Below are positions 1-4,451 of a stretch of 6,677 nucleotides of DNA, one piece after another. Numbering within the stretch: the stretch's first letter is position 1; the number at the start of each line of letters is the position of its first letter. The translations under genes and the position numbers were made by a program. Under the pieces are notes generated by a model that had not been told where the DNA came from, made no database searches, and worked only from the letters and a program-made list of their open reading frames with translations. Source of the DNA: JAGLCW01 sp964427915 (GTDB lineage: Bacteria; Caldisericota; Caldisericia; UBA6126); assembly GCA_964427915.1 (NCBI GenBank), contig CAYRWA010000057.1:1-6677 (forward strand). The letters run 5' to 3'.

Positions 1-78
1 AATCAATACCGCACCAGATGACTCCAAAGAATTCTTTAGCAATGTATCGGCTATTCGAGGATAATATCTTTTCATCAT
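1..78 (-). CDS. Partial N-terminus of a DUF4143-type AAA ATPase, running off the left edge
   Basis: Reading leftward from tandem ATG codons at 78 and 75, the frame stays open to the window edge for 26 codons. It encodes MMKRYYPRIADTLLK followed by NSLESSGAVLI. In the AAA_14/DUF4143 ATPase family this start (KRYxPRIADxxL...LESSGAVLI) is followed directly by the Walker A loop (GPKxxGKT), which would lie just outside the window. A ribosome binding site AAAGGA (complement of 85-90) sits 6 nt before the first ATG and 9 nt before the second, so either is usable. These proteins are predicted ATPases of unclear role, common in accessory and toxin-antitoxin regions. Only the N-terminal signature is visible, so the family call rests on a short stretch and intactness cannot be judged. 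Confidence 0.66.
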   Translation of the reverse strand, partial: MMKRYYPRIADTLLKNSLESSGAVLI

Positions 79-228
79 ACCACATCCTTTCGACAGATAC
101 AGTATATACCATTTTAAACTATGGCGCATTTTTATTTTCAACTTTGGCGATTGATACCCCAAGCCAAAGGAACAAAACTATTGACAATGCATTTTGCTTC
201 TATAGAGCTGTGAAACCTAAAATATGGA
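79..228. other. Intergenic region between the two leftmost minus-strand genes
   Basis: This is about 150 bp without a convincing gene. It holds the leader of the DUF4143 gene, with a possible weak minus-strand promoter: a TTGAAA-like -35 at 136-141 and TAAAAT at 111-116, with a long 19-bp spacer. An inverted repeat lies beside the -35. The plus-strand reading frame across 18-245 has no ribosome binding site and resembles nothing I know, so I treat it as chance. Confidence 0.4.
142..169. repeat. 7-bp inverted repeat CTTTGGC / GCCAAAG
   Basis: The arms at 142-148 and 163-169 are perfectly complementary, with a 14-nt loop. Neither strand has a T-run after the stem, so it does not look like an intrinsic terminator. 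It sits immediately upstream of the possible -35 of the DUF4143 gene, so an operator is possible but unproven. Confidence 0.4.
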
Positions 229-1119
229 TTATGGCAGATTCTTGAGGATATATTTTGTACTTTTTCCTTTTCCTTCTACATTTATATAGCCAGAATGTAC
301 AAGTTTTTTTAGAAGTCGACCAGCCATCGTCTGAGAAATGCCTAACGCACTTTGAATTTCCATGCGTGTTAAATGCTTTTGTTTCCTGAGTTGATCCAAA
401 ATAAACTTTTCTTGATCTGTTAGCATCTTCTTATCGTCGAAGAAATTTCGATTTGGTAACGTAATTTTAAATGCATTATCGGATACTTCAATTTTAGGCT
501 TGACAGTACAACCCTCATAGCTGTTAAATATCTTTGACATCCCAGTTCCATAAGCTTCAATCAACGTTAGACGATAAAAAACATTGGCCAATCTTTCATT
601 GCGGGATAGCGAAATCCCAAGCATAATATCTTTCAAGGAAATTCCATTTACCAGTCCCCCAACGCTTGTGAACTCCATTCGATCGTCGAAGAGACTGATC
701 AGAATACTAGCACTATAGGAATAATCTCTGTGAACGACAGAATTTAGAAGAACTTCATGAAGCGCTTCTTCTGGATAATCCCTACGATCAATCCGAACAA
801 GGCCCGAGAATTCTGCTTTTATCCTGTTGTGTTGAGAAATGTATTCATAAGCATCCTTTATTTGATGTAAAAGAGAACCATTAAACTCCCTTCTATCAAT
901 AAAAGTTGATTTAGATGTCCCATCAAATACAGCCATTTTAATAGAATGGACACACTGATCAGAAAGTAGTAAACCAAGATTTGTATAAAGACCATCAGAG
1001 TTTACTATTTTTAATGCTGTATATTGATTTGTACCAAAGGGAACTCCTCTATTTCGAAATTCTTGTGCTGCCTCGGTAAAAGTCAAATTCTGATCCAGGG
1101 ACCTCTCTGAAAGATGCAT
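229..1119 (-). CDS. GHKL-type ATP-binding protein with C-terminal winged helix, lacking its AlbA_2 domain
   Basis: The 296-residue product matches the C-terminal two thirds of the AlbA_2/RecG-like ATPase family (HATPase_c_4), which is usually about 480 residues. Residues 10-115 are the linker region typical of the family (SDGLYTNLGLLLSDQC, then DRREF and IDRRDYPEEA). Residues 119-133 form the ATP-binding N box (HEVLLNSVVHRDY), 146-158 the Gly-rich region around SVGG, and 184-198 the closing IEAYGTG segment. Residues 233-292 form a winged helix (LTRMEIQSALGISQTMAGRL). The N-terminal ~190 residues carrying the Schlafen-like AlbA_2 fold are absent, and family homology begins almost at the start Met. 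GGAGG (complement of 1125-1129) lies 5 nt upstream of ATG, and a strong promoter precedes it, so the short form is probably expressed. It is likely a DNA-binding regulator or a defence-related protein; the exact role is unknown. Confidence 0.8.
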   Translation of the reverse strand: MHLSERSLDQNLTFTEAAQEFRNRGVPFGTNQYTALKIVNSDGLYTNLGLLLSDQCVHSIKMAVFDGTSKSTFIDRREFNGSLLHQIKDAYEYISQHNRIKAEFSGLVRIDRRDYPEEALHEVLLNSVVHRDYSYSASILISLFDDRMEFTSVGGLVNGISLKDIMLGISLSRNERLANVFYRLTLIEAYGTGMSKIFNSYEGCTVKPKIEVSDNAFKITLPNRNFFDDKKMLTDQEKFILDQLRKQKHLTRMEIQSALGISQTMAGRLLKKLVHSGYINVEGKGKSTKYILKNLP

Positions 1120-1134
1120 AATAACCTCCGCATA

Positions 1135-1191
1135 ATTCTAACACTATTCTAACACAATCTAACCATTCTTGTCAAATAGGTTGGTTAGAAT
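1135..1191. promoter_or_regulatory. Repeat array ATTCTAAC, probable operator
   Basis: ATTCTAACAC occurs perfectly at 1135-1144 and again at 1146-1155 (11-bp step). A third, imperfect unit AATCTAACC follows at 1156-1164 (10-bp step). An inverted unit GGTTAGAAT lies at 1183-1191. The direct repeats are one helical turn apart and cover the -10, while the inverted unit lies beyond the -35. This layout is typical of cooperative repressor binding. The obvious candidate ligand is the winged-helix protein encoded just downstream, but that is inference. Confidence 0.6.
1146..1175 (-). promoter_or_regulatory. Sigma-A promoter of the truncated ATPase gene
   Basis: On the minus strand a perfect -35 TTGACA (complement of 1170-1175) is separated by 18 bp from TAGAAT (complement of 1146-1151). 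The distance to the GGAGG and ATG is normal. This is among the best promoters in the window, and it lies where the missing N-terminal domain would otherwise have been encoded. Confidence 0.75.
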
Positions 1192-1242
1192 GGCACAAAA
1201 ATCTCTTTCATAAGCGGTTTGAAATTAGTTTTGGAGAACACG

Positions 1243-1503
1243 ATGCCCGATAATGAAGGAAAAATACTACTGTACTAAACTGATGATGGTAAAGTGACTG
1301 TTGACGTGAGATTTGAGTATGAAACATTTTGACCCGCACAAAATGAACTCTCCAAGTTTTTCGGCTCATCTCTTGCTAAAAACACTTTTGAAGAGAGTGA
1401 GCTTGATGAAGTAGCAACTATTAGGAAATTCCGAATAATTCAAAAAGAAGGCAAGCGCGAGGTAAGTCGCAAAACTCGTCTGTACATTCTAAAGATCCAA
1501 TGA
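1243..1503 (+). pseudogene. RhuM-family (Fic-island virulence-type) pseudogene
   Basis: The frame opens at ATG 1243 after a fair ribosome binding site (GGAG, 1233-1236). It reads MPDNEGKILLY, stop, TDDGKVTVDVRFEYETF, stop, PAQNELSKFFGSS, then FEESELDEVATIRKF and IIQKEGKREVSRKT. This follows the N-terminal RhuM pattern (ILLYxTxDGKVxVDVRFExETFWLTQxxxAxLF...FEEGELDExxTxK...VQKEGxREVxRxxxxYNLD). TAA at 1276-1278 and TGA at 1330-1332 interrupt one continuous frame; the TGA stands where the family has Trp. A few residues are missing before FEESELDE. The frame ends at TGA 1501-1503, whereas intact RhuM proteins continue for some 200 further residues. The gene is therefore dead: nonsense-interrupted and 3'-truncated. 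Confidence 0.72.
1374..1488 (+). repeat. RhuM fragment repeat, copy 1
   Basis: This stretch aligns with 3788-3901 from TGCTAAAAACACTTTTG at the left to CGTCTGTACATT at the right. By hand I count 12 mismatches and one single-base gap over 115 positions, about 89 percent identity. Eight mismatches are clustered in 18 bases (1423-1440). Outside these limits I see no further similarity between the two loci. Confidence 0.8.
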
Positions 1504-1518
1504 TTGAGGCCACCATAG

Positions 1519-1752
1519 GTGAAAAAACTTTTGAGAAAAAAAATAAATTTTACTGTGCTAATTGAAAAAGATGAAGACGACATATATATTGCTTCTGTAC
1601 CCTCATTAAAGGGTTGTTTTACTCAAGCAAAAACGATCGAGGAGTTACTTCCAAGAATTATAGAAGCCATTCAACTATACCTAGATACGGATGGTGGAGA
1701 TTTTGTTCCCAATGAATTTGTAGGCATTCAGAAGCTGCAAATTGAGATATAA
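1519..1752 (+). CDS. Orphan HicB-like antitoxin
   Basis: The 77-residue product has the short HicB partial RNase H-like fold: a first strand FTVLIEKDEDD, then YIASVPSLKGCFTQAKTIEE with the hallmark P-x-L-x-GC-x-T-x-G/A turn, then the helix EELLPRIIEAIQLYL. HicB normally neutralises the HicA mRNA interferase. No hicA is seen on either side, so this is a solitary antitoxin or a remnant. The start is uncertain: GTG 1519 is preceded by GAGG at 1506-1509, while TTG 1531 is preceded by AGGTGA at 1517-1522 with 8-nt spacing and would give 73 residues. There is no C-terminal DNA-binding domain. It lies directly downstream of the RhuM pseudogene and resembles the hicB at 2384. Confidence 0.78.
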   Translation: MKKLLRKKINFTVLIEKDEDDIYIASVPSLKGCFTQAKTIEELLPRIIEAIQLYLDTDGGDFVPNEFVGIQKLQIEI

Positions 1753-1800
1753 GAAGAGTACCCGTCATTTTGTTGATGAGTGATTTCCAAGAGGTTCCCC

Positions 1801-1841
1801 AAATCCACCTTTATAGAATGGTAGTGGATTTCAGATCTTTT
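1801..1841 (+). terminator. Possible intrinsic terminator after the orphan hicB-like gene
   Basis: AAATCCAC (1801-1808) and GTGGATTT (1824-1831) are perfect 8-bp arms with a 15-nt loop, followed on the plus strand by a short T-run at about 1838-1842. The loop is long and the stem AT-rich, so strength is doubtful. It overlaps the 3' end of the convergent Phd/YefM gene. Confidence 0.4.
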
Positions 1842-2137
1842 TCACAAACACAACATTCGTGCTTCATTTCTTCATGTGAAATGTAATCTTTTATGCTGGT
1901 ATCTTCGTTTCTTTTTTGAGCTTTTAGCAGTAATTCATGCTCTTCTACTATTTCAAGAAAACGATTGTAGGTTTCAGGGGAGAGTAAAATACAAGCTGGT
2001 TTATTGTTTTTTACTACAATTTTTATCTCTTCTTTTTTGAGTTCTTCGAATATTTTTCCTGCTTCTCCCTTGTTGAAACGAGAAATAGGTATCATCATTT
2101 CTACAAGCTTTTTAACATTTTCTAGATCAGAAACCAT
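1811..2137 (-). CDS. Orphan Phd/YefM-family antitoxin
   Basis: The 108-residue product carries the Phd/YefM N-terminal DNA-binding and dimerisation module at residues 15-62: MIPISRFNKGEAGKIFEELK, then IKIVVKNNKPACILLSPETY. An acidic and helical C-terminal region follows, the part that normally wraps the toxin. Residues 93-108 (HECCVCEKDL...) look diverged, with three cysteines in a row of four residues. AAGGAG (complement of 2144-2149) lies 6 nt before the ATG. Members usually sit directly upstream of a RelE/YoeB or Doc toxin. Here the 58 bp between its stop and the convergent hicB-like gene have no room for one and show no RelE remnant, so the toxin is gone or acts from elsewhere. Confidence 0.85.
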   Translation of the reverse strand: MVSDLENVKKLVEMMIPISRFNKGEAGKIFEELKKEEIKIVVKNNKPACILLSPETYNRFLEIVEEHELLLKAQKRNEDTSIKDYISHEEMKHECCVCEKDLKSTTIL

Positions 2138-2173
2138 TGCAATCTCCTTGTTAGTAAAAATATTGTTACCAAT

Positions 2174-2213
2174 ACTGTAAACATTATAGACAAATATGTC
2201 AATAAATATGACA
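2174..2213 (-). promoter_or_regulatory. Promoter and palindromic operator of the Phd/YefM gene
   Basis: On the minus strand TTGACA (complement of 2197-2202) is 17 bp from TACAGT (complement of 2174-2179). Two overlapping palindromes cover the -35: GACA-AATA-TGTC at 2189-2200 and TGTCA-(7)-TGACA at 2197-2213. Phd/YefM antitoxins are known to repress their own promoters through short palindromes, so these are good operator candidates. A TATAAT also exists (complement of 2183-2188) but lacks a well-spaced -35. Confidence 0.6.
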
Positions 2214-2323
2214 ACTTATACATTGTTGTTATAGAATCATTTTGTCATGTATTCCAGAAATAATGCGTTAACACCCTAAACCAAGGGGAATCTGTTAACC
2301 CATAGTGTTTTCTTGTATAGGGA

Positions 2324-2352
2324 TGTGAAATTGTAGTTTTTCATGGTATAAT
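2324..2352 (+). promoter_or_regulatory. Extended -10 promoter of the hicBA operon
   Basis: TATAAT at 2347-2352 is preceded by TGG, an extended -10, with only a weak -35 (TGTGAA, 2324-2329). Short inverted arms TGAAA (2326-2330) and TTTCA (within 2338-2343) lie between the boxes and could form an operator. The ribosome binding site AAGGGTGA (2373-2380) follows before ATG 2384. Confidence 0.6.
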
Positions 2353-2383
2353 CTCTAGCAAGTTATTTACAGAAGGGTGAAAT

Positions 2384-2617
2384 ATGAGAATATTCAACTA
2401 TCGCGTGATTCTTAAAAAAGAGCAAGATAGCGGATACACCGCTATAGTTCCTGCTCTTCCAGGGTGTATTACATATGGAAAAAACCTTGAACAAGCCATG
2501 ACTATGGTAAAAGAGGCGATTGAGTTATACTTAGAAAGTCTTACATCCCATGATGAACCTATCCCCAATGAAGAAAGCACTCTGGAGTACATGGTCAGCA
2601 TCCAAGCTCATGTCTAG
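2384..2617 (+). CDS. hicB: HicB antitoxin of a complete HicBA module
   Basis: The 77-residue protein has the compact HicB fold: strand FNYRVILKKEQDSGYTAIVP (residues 4-23), the signature turn ALPGCITYGKNLEQA (24-38), the helix MVKEAIELYLESL (41-53) and a C-terminal strand. HicB binds HicA and covers its active-site histidine. AAGGGTGA lies just upstream of ATG 2384. The last codons overlap the start of hicA by 8 bp, so the two are translationally coupled in antitoxin-first order. It ends right after the toxin-binding fold, without the helix-turn-helix or ribbon-helix-helix tail that longer HicBs use to bind DNA. How the operon is regulated is therefore not obvious from this protein alone. Confidence 0.9.
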   Translation: MRIFNYRVILKKEQDSGYTAIVPALPGCITYGKNLEQAMTMVKEAIELYLESLTSHDEPIPNEESTLEYMVSIQAHV

Positions 2618-2822
2618 TACTCCTTCACTTACCGCAAAAGATCTGGTCAAGATTCTTTTAAAAAAAGGGTTTCATTTGGATAGAAGTAAAGGTAGTCATC
2701 AGATATACCTTCATCCTGTTACAAAGCAACGAATCATTGTACCTATGCACTGTAAAGATATTCCTTATGGGACCTTGCACGAAATTTTAAAGCAAGCTGG
2801 CATAAGTAAGGATGAATTATAA
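2610..2822 (+). CDS. hicA: HicA mRNA interferase toxin
   Basis: Starting at ATG 2610, the 70-residue product is a standard-size HicA. It has a dsRNA-binding-like fold: TAKDLVKILLKKGFHLDRSK (residues 8-27), then GSHQIYLHP with the catalytic histidine at residue 30, then RIIVPMHCKDIPYGTLHEIL (41-60) and KQAGISKDEL. HicA cleaves mRNA and slows growth until neutralised by HicB. An in-frame ATG exists upstream at 2550, but it would add 20 non-family residues read from inside hicB; 2610 fits family length and coupling. All key residues appear present, so this looks like the one intact classical type II module in the window. Confidence 0.9.
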   Translation: MSSTPSLTAKDLVKILLKKGFHLDRSKGSHQIYLHPVTKQRIIVPMHCKDIPYGTLHEILKQAGISKDEL

Positions 2823-2891
2823 AAAGGTCAATATGTTAGTTGTGCCCCAACTCCAAACAGCCTATGCGACCACCAAAAAGTGATAAACATT
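2823..2891. other. Short spacer after hicA with small inverted repeats
   Basis: No gene is seen. AGTTG / CAACT (2838-2842, 2848-2852) is a small perfect stem with a 5-nt loop. ATTGT / ACAAT (2889-2893, 2898-2902) is another with a 4-nt loop. Neither is followed by a T-run, so I do not call a hicA terminator. Confidence 0.35.
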
Positions 2892-3002
2892 GTGAATACA
2901 ATTAACCTGACACCAAAAGCATGTAAAGATTGCATCGAAGATTATATTTCCTTACGCCAACCTACATTTAACCCAAACGGTGTTTCAATAGCTGAAAAAT
3001 GA
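2892..3002 (+). pseudogene. N-terminal remnant of a DUF6088/AbiEi-like gene
   Basis: The frame reads TPKACKDCIEDYISLRQ, then PTFNPNGVSIAEK, then TGA at 3000-3002. It parallels the first 31 residues of the intact gene at 6010 (AAFKDCIEDYVKEYPPNQ, then PIYTTRVAEK). KDCIEDY and AEK are identical and equally spaced. At DNA level the 27 bases coding CKDCIEDYI differ from the intact copy at only four positions by hand count. Only this stub remains; the rest is replaced by the promoter of the next gene. A GTG at 2892 opens the frame but has no good ribosome binding site. Confidence 0.65.
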
Positions 3003-3044
3003 TTAACTTTCATGCATACTTAATGTAGAATAGTATGCAAGAAA
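3003..3044 (+). promoter_or_regulatory. Promoter and inverted-repeat operator of the first AbiEi-like gene
   Basis: TTTCATGCATACT (3008-3020) and AGTATGCAAGAAA (3032-3044) are inverted with one mismatch in 13. The 11-bp centre contains TAGAAT (3026-3031), a good -10, with TTAACT (3003-3008) 17 bp upstream as a moderate -35. The operator brackets the -10, so a protein bound there would block the promoter. The core GCATACT/AGTATGC recurs before the paralogue at 4452. Confidence 0.7.
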
Positions 3045-3053
3045 GTGAGGCAA

Positions 3054-3653
3054 ATGATTACTACGAATGCAGAAAGAATACTTCAGATGGCTTCTGATAA
3101 CCACGGCATTATAACTGCTGAAAAGATTACCAAAGCAGGGATATTACGTTCTCACATAAAAATTCTTGTTGATAAAGAACTTTTGGAAAGAGTGTCCCGT
3201 GGTGTATATGTACTTCCAACCGCAATAGAAGATGAAATGCTGAGTCTTCAAGTAAGGTTTAGGCGAGGTATTTTTTCTCATGAAACTGCGTTGTTTATTC
3301 ATGATTTAACCGATCGCACACCACTACAATATACTCTTACATTTCCACTTTCGTACAATACCTTGTCAGCAAAAAAAGAAAACCTGCGTTGTATGAGAGT
3401 TAAAACCGAATATCACTCTCTTGGGGTTATGTTGGCTAATTTGCCATGTCAAAACACAATTCGTGTGTATAATCCAGAGCGAACCCTTTGTGACGTACTG
3501 AAAACTCGAAGCAATACAGACATACAGATAATAACTGATGCCTTTAAAAAATACGTACACAACCCACAAAAGAATATTCCCCTACTCTCTCATTATTCCA
3601 GTGTGTTTCATGTTGAAAAGAGGGTAAGATACTATTTGGACGTGTTGCTTTGA
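3054..3653 (+). CDS. AbiEi-family type IV antitoxin / autorepressor, copy 1
   Basis: The 199-residue product has an N-terminal winged helix at residues 5-55 (GIITAEKITKAGILRSHIKI, then LVDKELLERVSRGVYV), the AbiEi_4-type domain. The conserved body follows: RRGIFSHETALFIHDLTDRT (71-89), PLQYTLTFP, VYNPERTLCDVLK (138-150), and the C-terminal helices with KNIPLLSHY and RVRYYLDVLL. AbiEi proteins repress their own operon and counteract the AbiEii nucleotidyltransferase toxin without binding it. ATG 3054 is preferred; GTG 3045 is an in-frame alternative but would start at the GTGAGG that likely serves as ribosome binding site. A nucleotidyltransferase normally overlaps the stop codon. Here the next gene lies 270 bp away, past a foreign fragment, so the original toxin seems lost. 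Confidence 0.85.
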   Translation: MITTNAERILQMASDNHGIITAEKITKAGILRSHIKILVDKELLERVSRGVYVLPTAIEDEMLSLQVRFRRGIFSHETALFIHDLTDRTPLQYTLTFPLSYNTLSAKKENLRCMRVKTEYHSLGVMLANLPCQNTIRVYNPERTLCDVLKTRSNTDIQIITDAFKKYVHNPQKNIPLLSHYSSVFHVEKRVRYYLDVLL

Positions 3654-3787
3654 AAAATACAATGCAACGATGAAGTGCAGTTTAAATGAAGCCAAAACCA
3701 ACAATACCCAGCCTGGATGACCATTTATATTGGATGTGCTATACTCCGTAAGTGCTTCATAACTGATTAGCCACTCATCATTATCCA
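3654..3787. other. Gap holding an unidentified remnant between AbiEi copy 1 and the RhuM fragment
   Basis: This 134-bp stretch has no ribosome binding site or intact gene. A 21-codon frame at 3686-3751 (MKPKPTIPSLDDHLYWMCYTP) looks protein-like in composition and could be a broken N-terminus, but I do not recognise the family. No AbiEii toxin remnant is visible, although that is what normally follows AbiEi. Confidence 0.3.
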
Positions 3788-3901
3788 TGCTAAAAACACT
3801 TTTGAGAGAGTGAGTTTGATGAAGTAGCAACTATTAAGGATTCTTTAATAGTTCAAAAAGAAGGCAATCGCAAGGTAAGCCGCAAAACTCGTCTGTACAT
3901 T
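3788..3901 (+). pseudogene. RhuM-family gene fragment, copy 2 of the repeat
   Basis: This stretch repeats 1374-1488 (see that entry). The protein reading is ELDEVATIKDSLIV, then QKEGNRKVSRKTRLY, the RhuM signature (ELDExxTIKxxLxVQKEGxRxVxR). One base is missing relative to copy 1 near 3805, shifting the frame. Only about 38 codons are present; the 5' part of RhuM and everything after the Tyr codon are absent. The right limit (CGTCTGTACATT) is exactly the same as in copy 1, and a small antitoxin-type gene begins 22 bp later. Confidence 0.72.
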
Positions 3902-3923
3902 GTATGTGAAAGGAAACTCAATC

Positions 3924-4253
3924 ATGGATTCAGTATCAATTCAAAAAATTATGGACCAGATCAAAATGGAATTAGCTTTGCATGATATTGTGGTGAACCA
4001 CATATTTTTATTTGGTTCACAGGCTACTGCTCAGGCAGATTCTAATAGCGACATTGACATTGCAGTTGTGTCAGAATCTTTTAATGGTAAAGACATTTTC
4101 CACCGATCGGATATGATATATCCTGCGAACTTTTGCAGAAAATATCCTATAGATCTTTTACTCATGTCACTTGAAGAATGGACAAATCAAAAAGGTATCA
4201 TGCCCACCATTTTACGAGAGCAAGGGATTGATTATCAAACCAATCAAACGTGA
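3924..4253 (+). CDS. Minimal nucleotidyltransferase (MNT), stand-alone
   Basis: From ATG 3924, with AAAGGAA (3909-3915) 8 nt upstream, the product has 109 residues. It shows the complete pol-beta-type active site: GS at residues 31-32 (HIFLFGSQA), the D-x-D pair at D43 and D45 (SDIDIAVVS), and the third carboxylate D77 in PIDLLLM. MNT proteins act mostly as antitoxins that AMPylate a HEPN RNase partner, while related AbiEii-type enzymes are toxins. No HEPN gene follows: the 138 bp downstream are non-coding or decayed. The leader is a RhuM fragment, and no clear promoter is visible close by. An in-frame TTG at 3900 could extend the protein by 8 residues but has no supporting signal. Confidence 0.85.
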   Translation: MDSVSIQKIMDQIKMELALHDIVVNHIFLFGSQATAQADSNSDIDIAVVSESFNGKDIFHRSDMIYPANFCRKYPIDLLLMSLEEWTNQKGIMPTILREQGIDYQTNQT

Positions 4254-4392
4254 AGATTACTGAACCGTAAATTGGCTTACAACGATTCCACTCAATTTAA
4301 TACTAATTGGCGAGTATATTGCCATTCCATGTACATTCTCTATGGATAAATGTTCCTCCAAAATTCATACCAAACAAATAATCTGTGGAACT
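4254..4392. other. Gap after the stand-alone MNT gene, probably decayed coding DNA
   Basis: No intact gene is present. On the plus strand, codons across the MNT stop read IKREDY, and after a one-base shift LNRKLAYND, which resembles a gene start. On the minus strand a 21-codon frame in about 4295-4370 reads MNFGGTFIHRECTWNGNILA, also protein-like. I recognise neither. No terminator hairpin is seen. Confidence 0.3.
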
Positions 4393-4440
4393 TTTTACAA
4401 GCATGCTAACATGAAGTATAATTATAGCATACTTGTAAAA
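4393..4440 (+). promoter_or_regulatory. Promoter inside a 16-bp inverted-repeat operator of the second AbiEi-like operon
   Basis: TTTTACAAGCATGCTA (4393-4408) and TAGCATACTTGTAAAA (4425-4440) are inverted with a single mismatch in 16. TTTACA (4394-4399) and TATAAT (4417-4422) form a near-consensus promoter with 17-bp spacing. The left arm covers the -35, the centre holds the -10, and the right arm runs to the ribosome binding site. AbiEi of streptococci is known to bind inverted repeats in its own promoter, so negative autoregulation is likely. The arm core matches the repeat at 3014-3038. Confidence 0.85.
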
Positions 4441-4451
4441 GGAATGTGGTC

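Noticed and set aside
142..169. Hairpin as a transcription terminator for the ATPase gene
   Set aside because: No T-run follows the stem on either strand, and the loop is long.
18..245. Plus-strand open frame of 75 codons at the left edge
   Set aside because: It has no ribosome binding site and no family resemblance, and it runs antisense to the DUF4143 N-terminus, which is clearly recognisable with its own AAAGGA.
1243..1503. Stop codon recoding in the RhuM frame, since the frame continues in phase and TGA stands at a Trp position
   Set aside because: A TAA also interrupts it, the 3' two thirds of the gene are missing, and several intact genes here end in TGA. Pseudogenisation under the standard code explains it.
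2398..2601. Minus-strand frame opposite hicB
   Set aside because: It is an antisense shadow of a clear hicB gene. The same applies to minus-strand frames opposite the genes at 3366-3569, 4406-4696, 6261-6449 and 6428-6619.
2550..2609. Longer HicA starting at ATG 2550
   Set aside because: The extra 20 residues come from inside hicB in another frame and have no counterpart in HicA; ATG 2610 gives the normal 70 residues.
3582..3830. Minus-strand open frame of 82 codons
   Set aside because: It runs antisense to the end of the AbiEi-like gene, the gap and the RhuM fragment, and has no ribosome binding site or family resemblance.
1374..3901. The repeated RhuM fragments as ends of an insertion sequence or composite transposon
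   Set aside because: The copies are in direct orientation, show rhuM coding content, have no terminal inverted repeats or transposase, and no target-site duplication was visible.
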